64,000 nucleotides of DNA from Phosphitispora fastidiosa (GCF_019008365.1 NZ_JAHHUL010000002.1:1-64000), one strand, 5' to 3'. Shown: positions 1-7,653, counted from the stretch's first letter. A program made the numbers and translations. Notes: generated by a model not told the origin, from the letters alone.

Positions 1-105
1 CCACAGGTTCCTCAACCACAGGTTCCTCAACCACAGGTTCCTCAACCACAGGTTCCTCAACCACAGGTTCCTCAACCACAGGTTCCTCAACCACAGGTTC
101 CTCTA
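1..105. repeat. 15-bp tandem repeat, in frame with a coding region
   Basis: Six perfect head-to-tail copies of CCACAGGTTCCTCAA fill 1-90, followed by a copy with one mismatch at 91-105. The array continues past the left edge. The unit is a multiple of three and encodes Glu-Glu-Pro-Val-Val on the minus strand. Perfect identity at the DNA level suggests recent expansion, so copy number probably varies between strains. Confidence 0.95.
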
Positions 106-259
106 CTGCAGGTTCATAGTGGTCTATCACCGCAGGCCCCGCATGAATACCGGTTCCCGGTTGCGCAGTATCTTCAGCCAGCGCCATTCCTGGGAAAGAA
201 ACCAAAAGGAGCATAATCAGCACCAGGAAACCGGGAATACCCCAGCTTCGATTTCGCAT
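1..259 (-). CDS. Secreted protein with EEPVV repeats, 5' part only
   Basis: A reading frame starts at the ATG at 259, with a strong Shine-Dalgarno AGGAGG at 265-270, and runs off the left edge. The first 28 residues form a signal peptide: basic start (MRNRSW), hydrophobic core (FLVLIMLLLVSF) and an Ala-Leu-Ala cleavage site before Glu-Asp-Thr. About 20 residues later the protein becomes a perfect pentapeptide array, Glu-Glu-Pro-Val-Val, encoded by the 15-bp tandem repeat that fills 1-105. Acidic, proline-rich repeats of this kind usually act as extended spacers in exported or wall-spanning proteins. The functional domain must lie outside the window, so no function is assigned. A consensus -10 box lies about 100 bp upstream and a structured RNA element further up. 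Confidence 0.8.
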   Translation of the reverse strand, partial: MRNRSWGIPGFLVLIMLLLVSFPGMALAEDTAQPGTGIHAGPAVIDHYEPAVEEPVVEEPVVEEPVVEEPVVEEPVVEEPVVEEPV

Positions 260-361
260 AATACCCTCCTTTCTTTAACAATCGATTTTTACCACAAGAA
301 ACCTTTTCACAGGTAACTCTACAACATCAGGCACCCGGAAAAGGCTTCATGGACTAAGTAC

Positions 362-389
362 ATTATAACGCAGCATGTGACTGCTTTCA
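362..389 (-). promoter_or_regulatory. Candidate sigma-A promoter of the EEPVV gene
   Basis: On the minus strand a perfect -10 box TATAAT occupies 362-367, with a weak -35 TGAAAG at 384-389 (16-bp spacer). It lies about 100 bp upstream of the ATG at 259 and downstream of the structured RNA at 441-650. This suggests that the RNA is not part of the mRNA leader unless a second promoter lies further up. Confidence 0.45.
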
Positions 390-440
390 CCAAGTATAAT
401 CTGGTGTCAGTGGGATTGTTTTCTGGAAAATAACCTTAAA

Positions 441-650
441 CCAATATGGCGAGCTGTTTAGCGGTTTTCCACCCCGACGCCGGAGCAATCCAACCTTGTT
501 CTTGGCGAAACCACAGACTAAACCGCCAATTCGGCGTCTCGCCTCAGTGGTGGCACCGCCATCCGTGGCTCCGGTCTGCTGTGTGAGACTTTGCGCTTTA
601 GCGCCTTAGTCGAACGGCACACTCCTTACGGGTGTGAGCTTCACTGAAGG
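441..650 (-). ncRNA. Structured RNA, HEARO/IscB omega-RNA-like, orphan
   Basis: The roughly 400-bp gap between the EEPVV gene and sleB is GC-rich and full of short inverted repeats on the minus strand. They include a CACAC/GTGTG hairpin near 615-635, GCGC-TAAA-GCGC near 592-603, GCCA-CGGA-TGGC near 560-571, GGCG-AGA-CGCC near 532-542 and a long-range GTTTAG/CTAAAC pairing closing the 3' half. The 5' end follows a GTGA tetranucleotide (641-644), the reported insertion boundary of HEARO elements, and the order of the internal motifs resembles IscB omega-RNA scaffolds as I remember them. No iscB or tnpB reading frame accompanies it. It does not match the conserved cores of c-di-GMP, c-di-AMP, cobalamin or T-box leaders. 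The class assignment is tentative; that it is a structured element is more secure. Confidence 0.45.
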
Positions 651-701
651 GAAAAACAAAAACCGGTAACAGCTCCGCAGTCGCGTGAACTTATTACCGG
701 T
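650..701 (-). terminator. Intrinsic terminator of sleB
   Basis: Downstream of the sleB stop codon, the minus strand has an 8-bp perfect stem, ACCGGTAA/TTACCGGT (694-701 and 662-669), with a 24-nt loop. It is followed by the T-rich run TTTTTGTTTTT. The loop is longer than usual. Confidence 0.65.
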
Positions 702-713
702 ATTAGAAACAAA

Positions 714-1490
714 CTATTTTGCAAAAATGTGGCTTCCAATCTGTCTTATAATTGTCCGGGACCATACCCATTTACTCTGAGCTGTAGCCGGATTCCAATA
801 ATAGATCGCCCCATAAGAGGGATCCCAGCCATTTACAGCATCCTGCACAGCTTTATATGCTGTTTCATCAGCAGCCAGTTTGATCTGACCGTCATCCACT
901 GCAGTAAAAGCCCCAGGTTGATAGATAACGCCAGGTATGGTATTAGGGAAATCAGGATGCTTCACCCTATTAAGGACTACGGCTGCAACGGCAACCTGGC
1001 CCTCATAGGTCTCCCCCCTGGCCTCTGCATGAACCGCCTGGGCAAGCAGGTTAAGGTCACTTCTGGAAAAACTTCTGGACACTGTCAGGGTTGCCCGGGA
1101 AGACGATCCCGGGATATTCAGAACCTGTCCCGGATAAATTGTATTAGCAGATAGGCCATTGGCCCTTTTTATCTCATCTACAGAGACACCGAAACGTTTG
1201 GAAATCAAGTAAAGGGTGTCTCCCCCGGTAACTTTATAACCTGAGCCGGAACCTGATGAACTGTTCCCGGAAACGACAAGCTTCTGGCCTGGGTAAATCC
1301 AGTCACTTGTCAATCCGTTTGCTGATTTAAACGCAGAAACCGGAATTCCGTACCTCTTGGCAATAAGATACAGGGAATCGCCCTTCTGAACCGTGTATGT
1401 ATCAGAAGCACTGGCAAAACCAGCTGTTAAGACAATCAGAAGCATGGTAACAACCACAATCATCGTGTTTTTTAAAACATTTTTTTTCAC
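714..1490 (-). CDS. sleB: Spore cortex-lytic enzyme SleB-like hydrolase with two LysM domains
   Basis: A 258-residue exported cell wall hydrolase. Residues 1-28 are a signal peptide ending Ala-Ser-Ala. Two LysM peptidoglycan-binding domains follow (about 31-74 and 84-128), then a SleB/CwlJ (Hydrolase_2) catalytic domain from about 145 to the end. His-Ala-Glu-Ala-Arg-Gly-Glu at 154-160 contains the expected catalytic glutamate. Enzymes of this family are lytic transglycosylases that cleave muramic-lactam cortex peptidoglycan during germination. SleB of Bacillus has a different binding domain, but LysM-SleB fusions are common in Clostridia. A purine-rich Shine-Dalgarno sequence precedes the ATG. 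The gene is monocistronic, with a terminator downstream and the phosphate genes upstream. A vegetative wall hydrolase role cannot be excluded. Confidence 0.88.
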   Translation of the reverse strand: MKKNVLKNTMIVVVTMLLIVLTAGFASASDTYTVQKGDSLYLIAKRYGIPVSAFKSANGLTSDWIYPGQKLVVSGNSSSGSGSGYKVTGGDTLYLISKRFGVSVDEIKRANGLSANTIYPGQVLNIPGSSSRATLTVSRSFSRSDLNLLAQAVHAEARGETYEGQVAVAAVVLNRVKHPDFPNTIPGVIYQPGAFTAVDDGQIKLAADETAYKAVQDAVNGWDPSYGAIYYWNPATAQSKWVWSRTIIRQIGSHIFAK

Positions 1491-1590
1491 TCTATACCCC
1501 CTTTCCTTTACCCGGACAAGTCCGGTGTCTTAAGTATAAAGGAAAATACCCTTAGGGATAAGGGTGAAAAAATATCCAATTTCACCAGCA

Positions 1591-1616
1591 AGCCCCATAC
1601 TGTAGAGTATGGGGCT
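1591..1616. terminator. Hairpin between pit and sleB
   Basis: An 11-bp perfect stem, AGCCCCATACT/AGTATGGGGCT, with a 4-nt loop lies between the pit stop codon and sleB. No clean T run follows on either strand, so it may be a processing or transcript-end hairpin instead of a canonical terminator. Confidence 0.5.
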
Positions 1617-1675
1617 TATCCAATCTGGCTGGGAGTATTCCAGCAGTTTATTTTTATACCAATTTTTTCTATTAG

Positions 1676-2683
1676 CTAAACCAGGTCAATCAGGAAAAAT
1701 ATAATTCCCGCCACCAGCGCCGATAAAGGAGCTGTCAAAACCCAGGCATTCACAATGTTCCGGGCCACGGTCCAGCGCACCGCAGACATGCGTTTGGTCG
1801 CCCCTACACCCATTATGGAAGAAGAGATGACATGAGTTGTGCTAACAGGCTTGCCAAATAAAGAGGCGCCTATGATAACCAGCGCCGCCGATGTTTCGGC
1901 TGCAAATCCGTGAACCGGTTCCAGCTTGATAATCCTGGAACCCATGGTTTTTATAATCCGCCAGCCGCCAATAGATGTGCCCATGGCCATGGCAGTGGCA
2001 CATGCTATAACCACCCATAATTCAACATGGAACTCCTTAAGGATCCCCGCAGATACCAGGGCTGCAGTAATTATACCCATCGATTTCTGGGCGTCATTGG
2101 AGCCATGACTGAAGGCCATAAAGGCAGCCGACACTATCTGCAGCTTAGAAAAGTATTTATTTACTACACTGGGGGCAACATTACCCACCAGAAAAAATAT
2201 CAGGCGCATTACCATAAAGGCAATAAAGAAGCCAATGATAGGTGATGCAATGAGGGGTACAAATATTTTTTCCAGCAACGCTGCACCATTAAGCACTGCA
2301 AATCCCTGACTGGCCACTACGGCTCCGGCCACCCCGCCGATTAAAGCATGGGAAGAACTGCTGGGCAGCCCATAATACCATGTAAACAGATTCCATATGA
2401 TGGCTCCCAGCAAACCGGCTATTAAGACCTTGTTATTAATCAAATGCGGGCTGACAATACCGCTGCCAATGGTCTCAGCAACCTTTGTACTAACAAGTGC
2501 ACCTACAAAGTTAAGGACTGCAGCCATAAATATGGCCTTGGCCGGAGTGAGCACCCGGGTTGATACAGAAGTTGCGATGGCATTGGCCGTGTCATGAAAT
2601 CCGTTAATAAAATCAAAGACCAGCGCCAGCATGATGACAATTGCTATAAGCAGCAAATCAGGCATATTTGACCACAACCCCAC
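1676..2683 (-). CDS. pit: Inorganic phosphate transporter, PiT family
   Basis: A 335-residue integral membrane protein of the PiT/PHO4 family, which imports phosphate (often as metal-phosphate) by ion symport. The family signature with Gly-Phe-His-Asp-Thr-Ala-Asn-Ala lies near residue 28, in the first half. Its inverted counterpart, Ser-His-Gly-Ser-Asn-Asp-Ala-Gln, lies near 190 in the second half, as expected from the duplicated topology. About ten hydrophobic segments are visible. The GTG at 2683 lies inside the upstream PhoU-like gene, giving a 26-bp overlap; an ATG at 2665 is an equally good start. The overlap implies translational coupling. PhoP-type boxes upstream of the pair suggest induction by phosphate starvation. 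Confidence 0.92.
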   Translation of the reverse strand: MGLWSNMPDLLLIAIVIMLALVFDFINGFHDTANAIATSVSTRVLTPAKAIFMAAVLNFVGALVSTKVAETIGSGIVSPHLINNKVLIAGLLGAIIWNLFTWYYGLPSSSSHALIGGVAGAVVASQGFAVLNGAALLEKIFVPLIASPIIGFFIAFMVMRLIFFLVGNVAPSVVNKYFSKLQIVSAAFMAFSHGSNDAQKSMGIITAALVSAGILKEFHVELWVVIACATAMAMGTSIGGWRIIKTMGSRIIKLEPVHGFAAETSAALVIIGASLFGKPVSTTHVISSSIMGVGATKRMSAVRWTVARNIVNAWVLTAPLSALVAGIIFFLIDLV

Positions 2684-3287
2684 GAATCAATTTGGCAATC
2701 TTTTCACACCTGTCCAGGGCTGTCTCCAGTTGTTCAAAAACCTCTTTCCATTTTATCACCATGATGGCATCATTACTGTTTTTAAACAGATCAGCAACCC
2801 CAAAACGATATATCTTATCACCCTCAGATTCGAATTTTTTAATGTCATAGCAGATATCTAAAATCTGTACTGTGTTTGATTTCATTTTCTTCAATAATGA
2901 TACGGCATCCTTAACCTTTTCGGTTGCCTGCACAAAAACATCGACCATTTCCCGGAACTTCTTATCAGGCTTCCCGGCTTCATAAATTACCATCTTTTCA
3001 ACAGTACTGCACACCGAGTCCAGAACCTCATCTAGTTCCCGCGCCAGACTGTAAATATCCTCCCTGTCAAAAGGGGTCATGAAAGTCTCATTAAGCTTGT
3101 CAATAATCTCGTCAGTAACCCTGTCCCCTTTTTGTTCCACAGCTATGAGTTCATTCAGCCTTTCATCCATTGTTTCATGTTTTGCCATCATATCCTGGAG
3201 CAGTACTGCCCCCTGATGCAAAATAGTAGCTGCTTCTTCAAAGAGCTCGAAAAACATAGCATCAGCCGGCTTAAATCTCCTAAACAT
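2658..3287 (-). CDS. PhoU-like DUF47 protein, Pit-associated regulator
   Basis: A 209-residue, all-helical, charged protein of the DUF47/TIGR00153 family, distantly related to PhoU. It has no signal peptide or membrane segment and is predicted cytoplasmic. Acidic clusters typical of PhoU metal-binding helices are visible, for example Asp-Arg-Glu-Asp and Glu-Leu-Asp-Glu-Val-Leu-Asp near residues 75-90. Family members are almost always the first gene of a two-gene operon with pit and are thought to control the transporter. The start is well supported by AAGGAGA about 8 bp upstream of the ATG at 3287. The 3' end overlaps the pit start. Confidence 0.88.
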   Translation of the reverse strand: MFRRFKPADAMFFELFEEAATILHQGAVLLQDMMAKHETMDERLNELIAVEQKGDRVTDEIIDKLNETFMTPFDREDIYSLARELDEVLDSVCSTVEKMVIYEAGKPDKKFREMVDVFVQATEKVKDAVSLLKKMKSNTVQILDICYDIKKFESEGDKIYRFGVADLFKNSNDAIMVIKWKEVFEQLETALDRCEKIAKLIRGVVVKYA

Positions 3288-3360
3288 AGTTTCTGTCTCC
3301 TTTTTGTTTATTTCCCGAGAAATCGTATCCTAAAAACACCAAGGCATTGTAGAAACCCTA

Positions 3361-3466
3361 TATTAAAATTACGTTAAGTCCTATTAAGATTATGTTAAGA
3401 CCCAAATATATGTGTTTCGACTGAGTTCTTCATTTTCCTTTTTATTCAATGTTAATTTTATGTTAA
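3361..3466 (-). promoter_or_regulatory. PhoP-type box array upstream of the PhoU-like/pit operon
   Basis: Read on the minus strand, 3361-3398 holds four hexamers, TTAACA, TTAATA, TTAACG and TTAATA, starting 11, 10 and 11 bp apart. Further upstream, 3450-3466 holds two perfect TTAACA hexamers also 11 bp apart. The Bacillus PhoP operator is a direct repeat of TTAACA-like hexamers with about 5-bp spacers, so this matches in both sequence and period. It sits 70-180 bp upstream of the DUF47 start. Regulation by a PhoP/PhoR pair is inferred; the regulators are not in the window. Confidence 0.7.
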
Positions 3467-3548
3467 ATACCTTTACAGCTTTCTGTCAAAAAAAAATGCC
3501 CTGCTTCCCGTACAAAGAAACAGGGGCACTCAAACCCTGAAGAATAAC

Positions 3549-4055
3549 TTATGCAAAGTCAGCAGTGACAACGTCACCTTTCTGTAGCGACTCTCTGACA
3601 TTAATAATTCTCTGGTTCGCCGAACCCCTAAATGCCAGGGTCAAGTCCTTCCTGGATTCCATGAAAGGCCCATCTACCAAATAATCCGAGATCTCAAGAA
3701 GCTCCCTTACCGCAGGGTCCTCTTTGCCAATTTCAAGCAGTTCTTCCCATGTATACCCGGTGTATGTTATTATATCAAGGCCCTTTTCACGGGCCTTTTT
3801 TCCCAGCCTGGCAAAAGCCCCTGCCTGCATAAAAGGCTCCCCACCTGAAAAGGTGACCCCTTTTACCAGTTTTGTTTTTTCTATTAACCTGAGAATCTCG
3901 ATATCTTCCATATCCCGGCCGCCTGCCGGGTCAAGGGTTTCCGGGTTATGGCAGCCTATACAGGCCCTTGGGCATCCCTGAGCAAAAACCACAGTTCTGA
4001 TTCCCGGCCCATCTACCACCGATTCCCCGACGACACCCGCAATTCTTATCTTCAT
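3549..4055 (-). CDS. nrdG: Anaerobic ribonucleotide reductase activating protein
   Basis: A 168-residue radical SAM activase that uses a [4Fe-4S] cluster and S-adenosylmethionine to generate the glycyl radical on NrdD. The cluster motif is Cys28-x3-Cys32-x2-Cys35, and the SAM-binding Ser-Gly-Gly-Glu-Pro is at 70-74, both in family positions. Length is normal for Gram-positive NrdG. It lies 3 bp downstream of the deaminase gene and two genes downstream of its substrate nrdD on the same strand, so the three are probably cotranscribed. The spacing is compact, with the next gene's stop abutting this start. Cytoplasmic and strictly anaerobic in function. Confidence 0.93.
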   Translation of the reverse strand: MKIRIAGVVGESVVDGPGIRTVVFAQGCPRACIGCHNPETLDPAGGRDMEDIEILRLIEKTKLVKGVTFSGGEPFMQAGAFARLGKKAREKGLDIITYTGYTWEELLEIGKEDPAVRELLEISDYLVDGPFMESRKDLTLAFRGSANQRIINVRESLQKGDVVTADFA

Positions 4056-4058
4056 AAG

Positions 4059-4505
4059 CTACTCCTTATACCTAACCAGATCAATAAGCGCTTCATCAGC
4101 AATTCTTTGGGCCAGTTCATCAGGATACTCACCCTTGTAAATGACTTTATCCACCCCGGCGCTGATTAACAGCTTTACACATGAGACACAAGGCTGAATA
4201 GTAACATATACGGTAGCCCCCTCCAGAACATCACCATGCAGAGCTGCCTGTGCCACCACATTGGCTTCAGCGTGAACCGCCCAGCATAACTCATGCCTTT
4301 CACCGGAAGGTATTTGCAGTTCCTCCCTTAGACAACCTCTCTTGTCACAGTGGGATACACCTGATGGAGCGCCATTATAACCGGTACAGACAATATTCCT
4401 GTTCTTAACCGCGACAGCGCCGACTTTTCGCCTAAGACAGGTTGACCTGGTAGCAACCAGTTCGGCTATTTCCATGAAATATTGATGCCATGAAGGCCTA
4501 GACAT
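4059..4505 (-). CDS. dCMP deaminase (ComEB-like)
   Basis: A 148-residue zinc-dependent cytidine/deoxycytidylate deaminase. His78-Ala-Glu80 and Pro-Cys106-x2-Cys109 form the catalytic zinc site. Extra Cys/His residues near 52-58 and 71-74 are typical of the dCMP deaminase/ComEB subfamily. It converts dCMP to dUMP, feeding thymidylate synthesis. Its position between nrdD and nrdG makes a deoxynucleotide supply cluster. The adjacent genes are separated by 3 and 47 bp. The ComE-operon name is historical and does not imply a competence role. Confidence 0.9.
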   Translation of the reverse strand: MSRPSWHQYFMEIAELVATRSTCLRRKVGAVAVKNRNIVCTGYNGAPSGVSHCDKRGCLREELQIPSGERHELCWAVHAEANVVAQAALHGDVLEGATVYVTIQPCVSCVKLLISAGVDKVIYKGEYPDELAQRIADEALIDLVRYKE

Positions 4506-4552
4506 GAAAAGTACCTCCTCTTTAACTTCATGTTCAACTCCATATTAAGCCA

Positions 4553-6646
4553 TTACTCCCGTTCCAGCAGACTATGGCATACCCGGTCGCGAAGTTCGGC
4601 CTGTTTGGCATCATTGAACCTTTCAACGGTACTCAAATAACCTGTAATCCGGCGGACACGTTTAATATCAATGGAACCGCACATAGGACAGTCATCTTTA
4701 TTGATAACACCTGTGTAATTACAGCTCATACAGTAATCCACTGGGAAGTTGATGCCGGCATAACCTATATCAGAATCTTTCATATGCCGGATAACCATTT
4801 CAATAGCTTCCAAATTATGTATCGGAGGGGACGGGAACTCAACATAGGTAATGTGACCCGCATTACAGTATTTATGATATGCTCCTTCAATAGAAATTTT
4901 ATCAAAAATACTCATCTTATGGCCTACCGGGATATGGAAGGAGTTGCTGTAATATTCACCATCGGTAACACCCGGAATCTCGCCGTATTCCCTGCGGTCA
5001 AGGCGGACAAACCTGCCTGACAGGCCCTCTGCGGGAGTAGCCAGAAGGGTGTAGTTTAGCTGGTGCTCCTGAGTAGCCTGATTCATCTTGTTATACATAA
5101 ACTCAACAATCTGCAGTCCAAGTTCATTAGCATCTGCAGATTCGCCGTGATGTTTGCCCAGCAGTGCCTTGAGAGTTTCTGCAAGCCCTATAAATCCTAC
5201 CGACAATGTCCCCTGCTTGATAACTTCTTCAATATAGTCATTAGGTTTCAGTCCCTCTGAATCTATGTAAAGGCCTTGTCCCATAAGGAAGGGCATGTCC
5301 TTCACCTTAAGCCGGGCCTGAACGCTGTATCTGTGGTAAAGCTGCTTCACCGACAGGTCAAGTACTTTATCAAGCTCTTTGTAGAACTTATCTATATTGG
5401 TCCCTGATTTAATTGCAATTCTGGGAAGGTTAATCGTGGTAAATGACAGGTTGCCGCGGCCTTCAGATGTTTCGGGGCCGTTGATGTTTCCAATAACCCT
5501 GGTGCGGCATCCCATATAGCTGACTTCCGTGCCATACTGTTTGTTGAATGATGAATCCATAAAGCTGAAGGTTGGGTTCAGCCTTCTTGAGGCAACTCTG
5601 ATTGCCAGTTTTAAGAGGTCATAGTTGGGATCTTCTTCATTAAGGTTAATACCTTCTTTAATTCTGAATATGATATTGGGGAAAATGGGGTTTTCACCCC
5701 TGCCAAGTCCTTTCTCATATGCCAGAAGCAGGTTCCTAACCACCTTGCGGGCTTCCGGTGAAGTATCTGTACCGATATTGAGGCTGGAAAAGGGCACCTG
5801 GGCACCGGCTCTTGAATGCATACTGTTAAGATTGTAAATGAAGGCCTCCATTGCCTGGTAAGTTTCATTTTCATCGGCATCCCTGACAAACTGGGATATA
5901 TCAGTATCAAAGAAGGGGAATGCCTGTCCACCGTGCATATCATTCTGCGAACTCTGGAGAATTATCGCTGCCAGGGCAGTGGCTGAGGCAGGTCTCTTGG
6001 GAGGGCGGATATAACCATGGCCGTTATCAAATCCCTGGTTTAAAATCTTACCCAGGGGAATCTGAACACAGGTTAATGTTTTCCCATAGAAATCGAGGTC
6101 ATGAATATGAATATCTCCATTTGTATGAGCATACGCCTGGTCTTCAGGGATAAGCCTTGAGAGATAATACTTCTTACTGGCTGCGCTTGCTATCTGAAGC
6201 ATCTTAGCCGATGGGGAGTTGCTCACATTAGCATTTTCCCGGTTTGTTTCCACAAGTATTTCTTCTACTGCATCCATTAATTCCGACTTGGCATCCCTGA
6301 TTCGGGTCCTGCTGGCCCGGTATAGTATGTAAGCCTTTGCCGTCCTGGCGTGGCCCTTCTCAATGAGAACCTTCTCCACCCAGTCCTGAACGTCTTCAAC
6401 AGAAAATATGTTATCATTAAATTTTTGCCGCAACTGCTTAAGTACTTCCAGAGTCAGTTCCATAGCCAGGGTCCGGTCCTCTCCGCCTACGGACTGTGCT
6501 GCCTTAAAAATGGCATCAGTAATTTTGCTCTCATGGAATTCTGCCAGTCTTCCGTCTCTTTTCCGGATAGCTACAAAGCCACCAGTTCGGATAGAGCGCA
6601 GTTCCGTCAGATTTGCTGCTGTCAAACTCTCTTTTTCAAGAATCAT
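4553..6646 (-). CDS. nrdD: Anaerobic ribonucleoside-triphosphate reductase (class III)
   Basis: A 697-residue glycyl radical enzyme that reduces ribonucleoside triphosphates to deoxyribonucleotides without oxygen. The N-terminus (about 25-115) is an ATP-cone allosteric domain. The barrel domain follows. Near the C-terminus is a zinc site with two Cys-x2-Cys pairs (639/642 and 653/656). The radical loop Arg-Ile-Thr-Gly-Tyr places the radical at Gly669. The start has GGGGAGG about 9 bp upstream of the ATG. NrdG activates it and NrdR (immediately upstream) probably controls it. No class I or II reductase occurs in the window. The 88-bp gap to nrdR contains a 20-bp tandem repeat. Confidence 0.95.
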   Translation of the reverse strand: MILEKESLTAANLTELRSIRTGGFVAIRKRDGRLAEFHESKITDAIFKAAQSVGGEDRTLAMELTLEVLKQLRQKFNDNIFSVEDVQDWVEKVLIEKGHARTAKAYILYRASRTRIRDAKSELMDAVEEILVETNRENANVSNSPSAKMLQIASAASKKYYLSRLIPEDQAYAHTNGDIHIHDLDFYGKTLTCVQIPLGKILNQGFDNGHGYIRPPKRPASATALAAIILQSSQNDMHGGQAFPFFDTDISQFVRDADENETYQAMEAFIYNLNSMHSRAGAQVPFSSLNIGTDTSPEARKVVRNLLLAYEKGLGRGENPIFPNIIFRIKEGINLNEEDPNYDLLKLAIRVASRRLNPTFSFMDSSFNKQYGTEVSYMGCRTRVIGNINGPETSEGRGNLSFTTINLPRIAIKSGTNIDKFYKELDKVLDLSVKQLYHRYSVQARLKVKDMPFLMGQGLYIDSEGLKPNDYIEEVIKQGTLSVGFIGLAETLKALLGKHHGESADANELGLQIVEFMYNKMNQATQEHQLNYTLLATPAEGLSGRFVRLDRREYGEIPGVTDGEYYSNSFHIPVGHKMSIFDKISIEGAYHKYCNAGHITYVEFPSPPIHNLEAIEMVIRHMKDSDIGYAGINFPVDYCMSCNYTGVINKDDCPMCGSIDIKRVRRITGYLSTVERFNDAKQAELRDRVCHSLLERE

Positions 6647-6691
6647 TAAGTAATCCTCCCCTATGCTGTTTTGCCGATTTTTTTATTTAAA

Positions 6692-6731
6692 TTGCATTTA
6701 AGCCCATATTTTTGCATTTAGGCCCATATTT
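6692..6731 (-). repeat. 20-bp tandem direct repeat before nrdD
   Basis: Two adjacent 20-bp units (6692-6711 and 6712-6731) differ by a single base. Each contains TTGCATTT followed by a GCCCATATTT block. They fill much of the 88-bp nrdR-nrdD gap, ending 46 bp from the nrdD start. They do not resemble NrdR boxes. They could be a binding site for another regulator or an mRNA element. Confidence 0.7.
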
Positions 6732-6734
6732 CTC

Positions 6735-7196
6735 TTACTTAGCCTTTCTTTTTAACAGCTTCTCCAATTCATCAATAAAGCTGTTAATATCCTGGAACTG
6801 CCGGTAAACCGAGGCAAATCTTACATAGGCGACTTCATCCAGCTTCCTGAGCCTGTCCATCACAAATTCACCTATTTGTTCAGACCCCACCTCAATGTCC
6901 ATTCTGTTCCTGATTTCCTTCTCAATATCGTTAACCATTTGTTCCATCTGCTGCATGGAAATTGACCTTTTTTCACCTGCTTTAATTATTCCGCCAAGAA
7001 TCTTGGCCCTGTCAAACACTTCCCTTCTGCCATCTTTTTTAACAACAACAAGTGGAATCTCATCTATTTTTTCATAAGTTGTAAACCTTCGGCCGCAATC
7101 AGCACATTCCCGTCTTCTCCTGATAGCGTTACCGTCATCTGCCGGTCTGGAATCGAGAACCTTACTTTCCATGAATCCGCAAAAGGGACATTTCAT
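6735..7196 (-). CDS. nrdR: Transcriptional repressor NrdR
   Basis: A 153-residue repressor of ribonucleotide reductase genes. It starts with the zinc-ribbon Met-Lys-Cys-Pro-Phe-Cys-Gly and a second Cys-x2-Cys pair at about residue 31, followed by an ATP-cone domain that senses dATP/ATP. The frame is open further upstream, but the ATG at 7196 matches the universal NrdR N-terminus and has AGGTGA 6 bp upstream. The promoter (7256-7284) contains an NrdR box, so the gene is probably autoregulated. It lies directly upstream of nrdD. Confidence 0.95.
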   Translation of the reverse strand: MKCPFCGFMESKVLDSRPADDGNAIRRRRECADCGRRFTTYEKIDEIPLVVVKKDGRREVFDRAKILGGIIKAGEKRSISMQQMEQMVNDIEKEIRNRMDIEVGSEQIGEFVMDRLRKLDEVAYVRFASVYRQFQDINSFIDELEKLLKRKAK

Positions 7197-7255
7197 ATAA
7201 TCACCTGAAGTTTTCAGAATTATTTCAAATCCCACAACATGTAGGGTACATTTTC

Positions 7256-7284
7256 ATTATAGGACACTATATCTAGTGAGTCAA
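7256..7284 (-). promoter_or_regulatory. Sigma-A promoter of nrdR overlapped by an NrdR box
   Basis: Minus strand: -35 TTGACT (7279-7284), 17-bp spacer, perfect -10 TATAAT (7256-7261). The spacer holds TCACTAGATATAGTGT (7264-7279), a near-perfect palindrome that closely matches the NrdR box consensus ACACWATATATWGTGT. NrdR bound here would block RNA polymerase. A second box, usual in Gram-negative promoters, is not obvious. Confidence 0.82.
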
Positions 7285-7342
7285 GGAAATTCCTCCCAAA
7301 ACAGAAAGTTTAAATATTCGAAAAATAGAATGAATTAACGGC

Positions 7343-7377
7343 AAAAAAAATGGCCCCCTTATATAAATAAGGCAGTC
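7343..7377 (-). terminator. Intrinsic terminator of the ylmC-like gene
   Basis: Minus strand: GCCTTAT and ATAAGG/GGC arms (7351-7373) around a short AT loop, followed by eight T residues (7343-7350). It lies just after the stop codon of the PRC-barrel gene and just upstream of the nrdR promoter. Confidence 0.75.
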
Positions 7378-7386
7378 ATTTTTCTT

Positions 7387-7653
7387 TTAATAAACTGCAT
7401 TATGAGTTGTGTCAGCATAGTCAGAAAGCTCAACAAGGATAACATCCAACCCAAGCTTTTTGATTTTATGCCAGGGTATTACCACATCATCACTCCGGCC
7501 CATAAAACTAAAAACCCTTCCATTGCCGGGTAATACAACTGACCTGATACGGCCCGCTTCAAGGTCAATTTCAATGTCTTTGATAAGTCCGAGTTTCTTT
7601 CCATTTAAAACATTGATAACTTCCCGCATTCTCAAATCCGAGATTTTGACCAT
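7387..7653 (-). CDS. YlmC/YmxH family PRC-barrel sporulation protein
   Basis: A protein of about 88 residues with a single PRC-barrel fold. It starts Met-Val-Lys-Ile-Ser-Asp-Leu and contains the family block Gly-Lys-Lys-Leu-Gly-x-Ile-Lys-Asp-Ile-Glu-Ile-Asp. I chose the ATG at 7653, which gives the conserved YlmC N-terminus; GAGGAGGTG lies about 10 bp upstream. Homologues are found almost only in spore formers, and their molecular role is undefined. The position next to spoIIR and sigG is typical of Clostridia. Confidence 0.85.
   Translation of the reverse strand: MVKISDLRMREVINVLNGKKLGLIKDIEIDLEAGRIRSVVLPGNGRVFSFMGRSDDVVIPWHKIKKLGLDVILVELSDYADTTHNAVY

Noticed and set aside
1-105. Possible CRISPR array
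   Set aside because: The repeats are contiguous 15-bp units without spacers, and they encode a pentapeptide in frame behind a signal peptide.
441-650. c-di-GMP, c-di-AMP, cobalamin or T-box leader
   Set aside because: None of the conserved cores of these classes (for example GGCAAACC with GCAAAGC, or the T-box GGTGG bulge) is present in the right order, unlike at 23131-23240.
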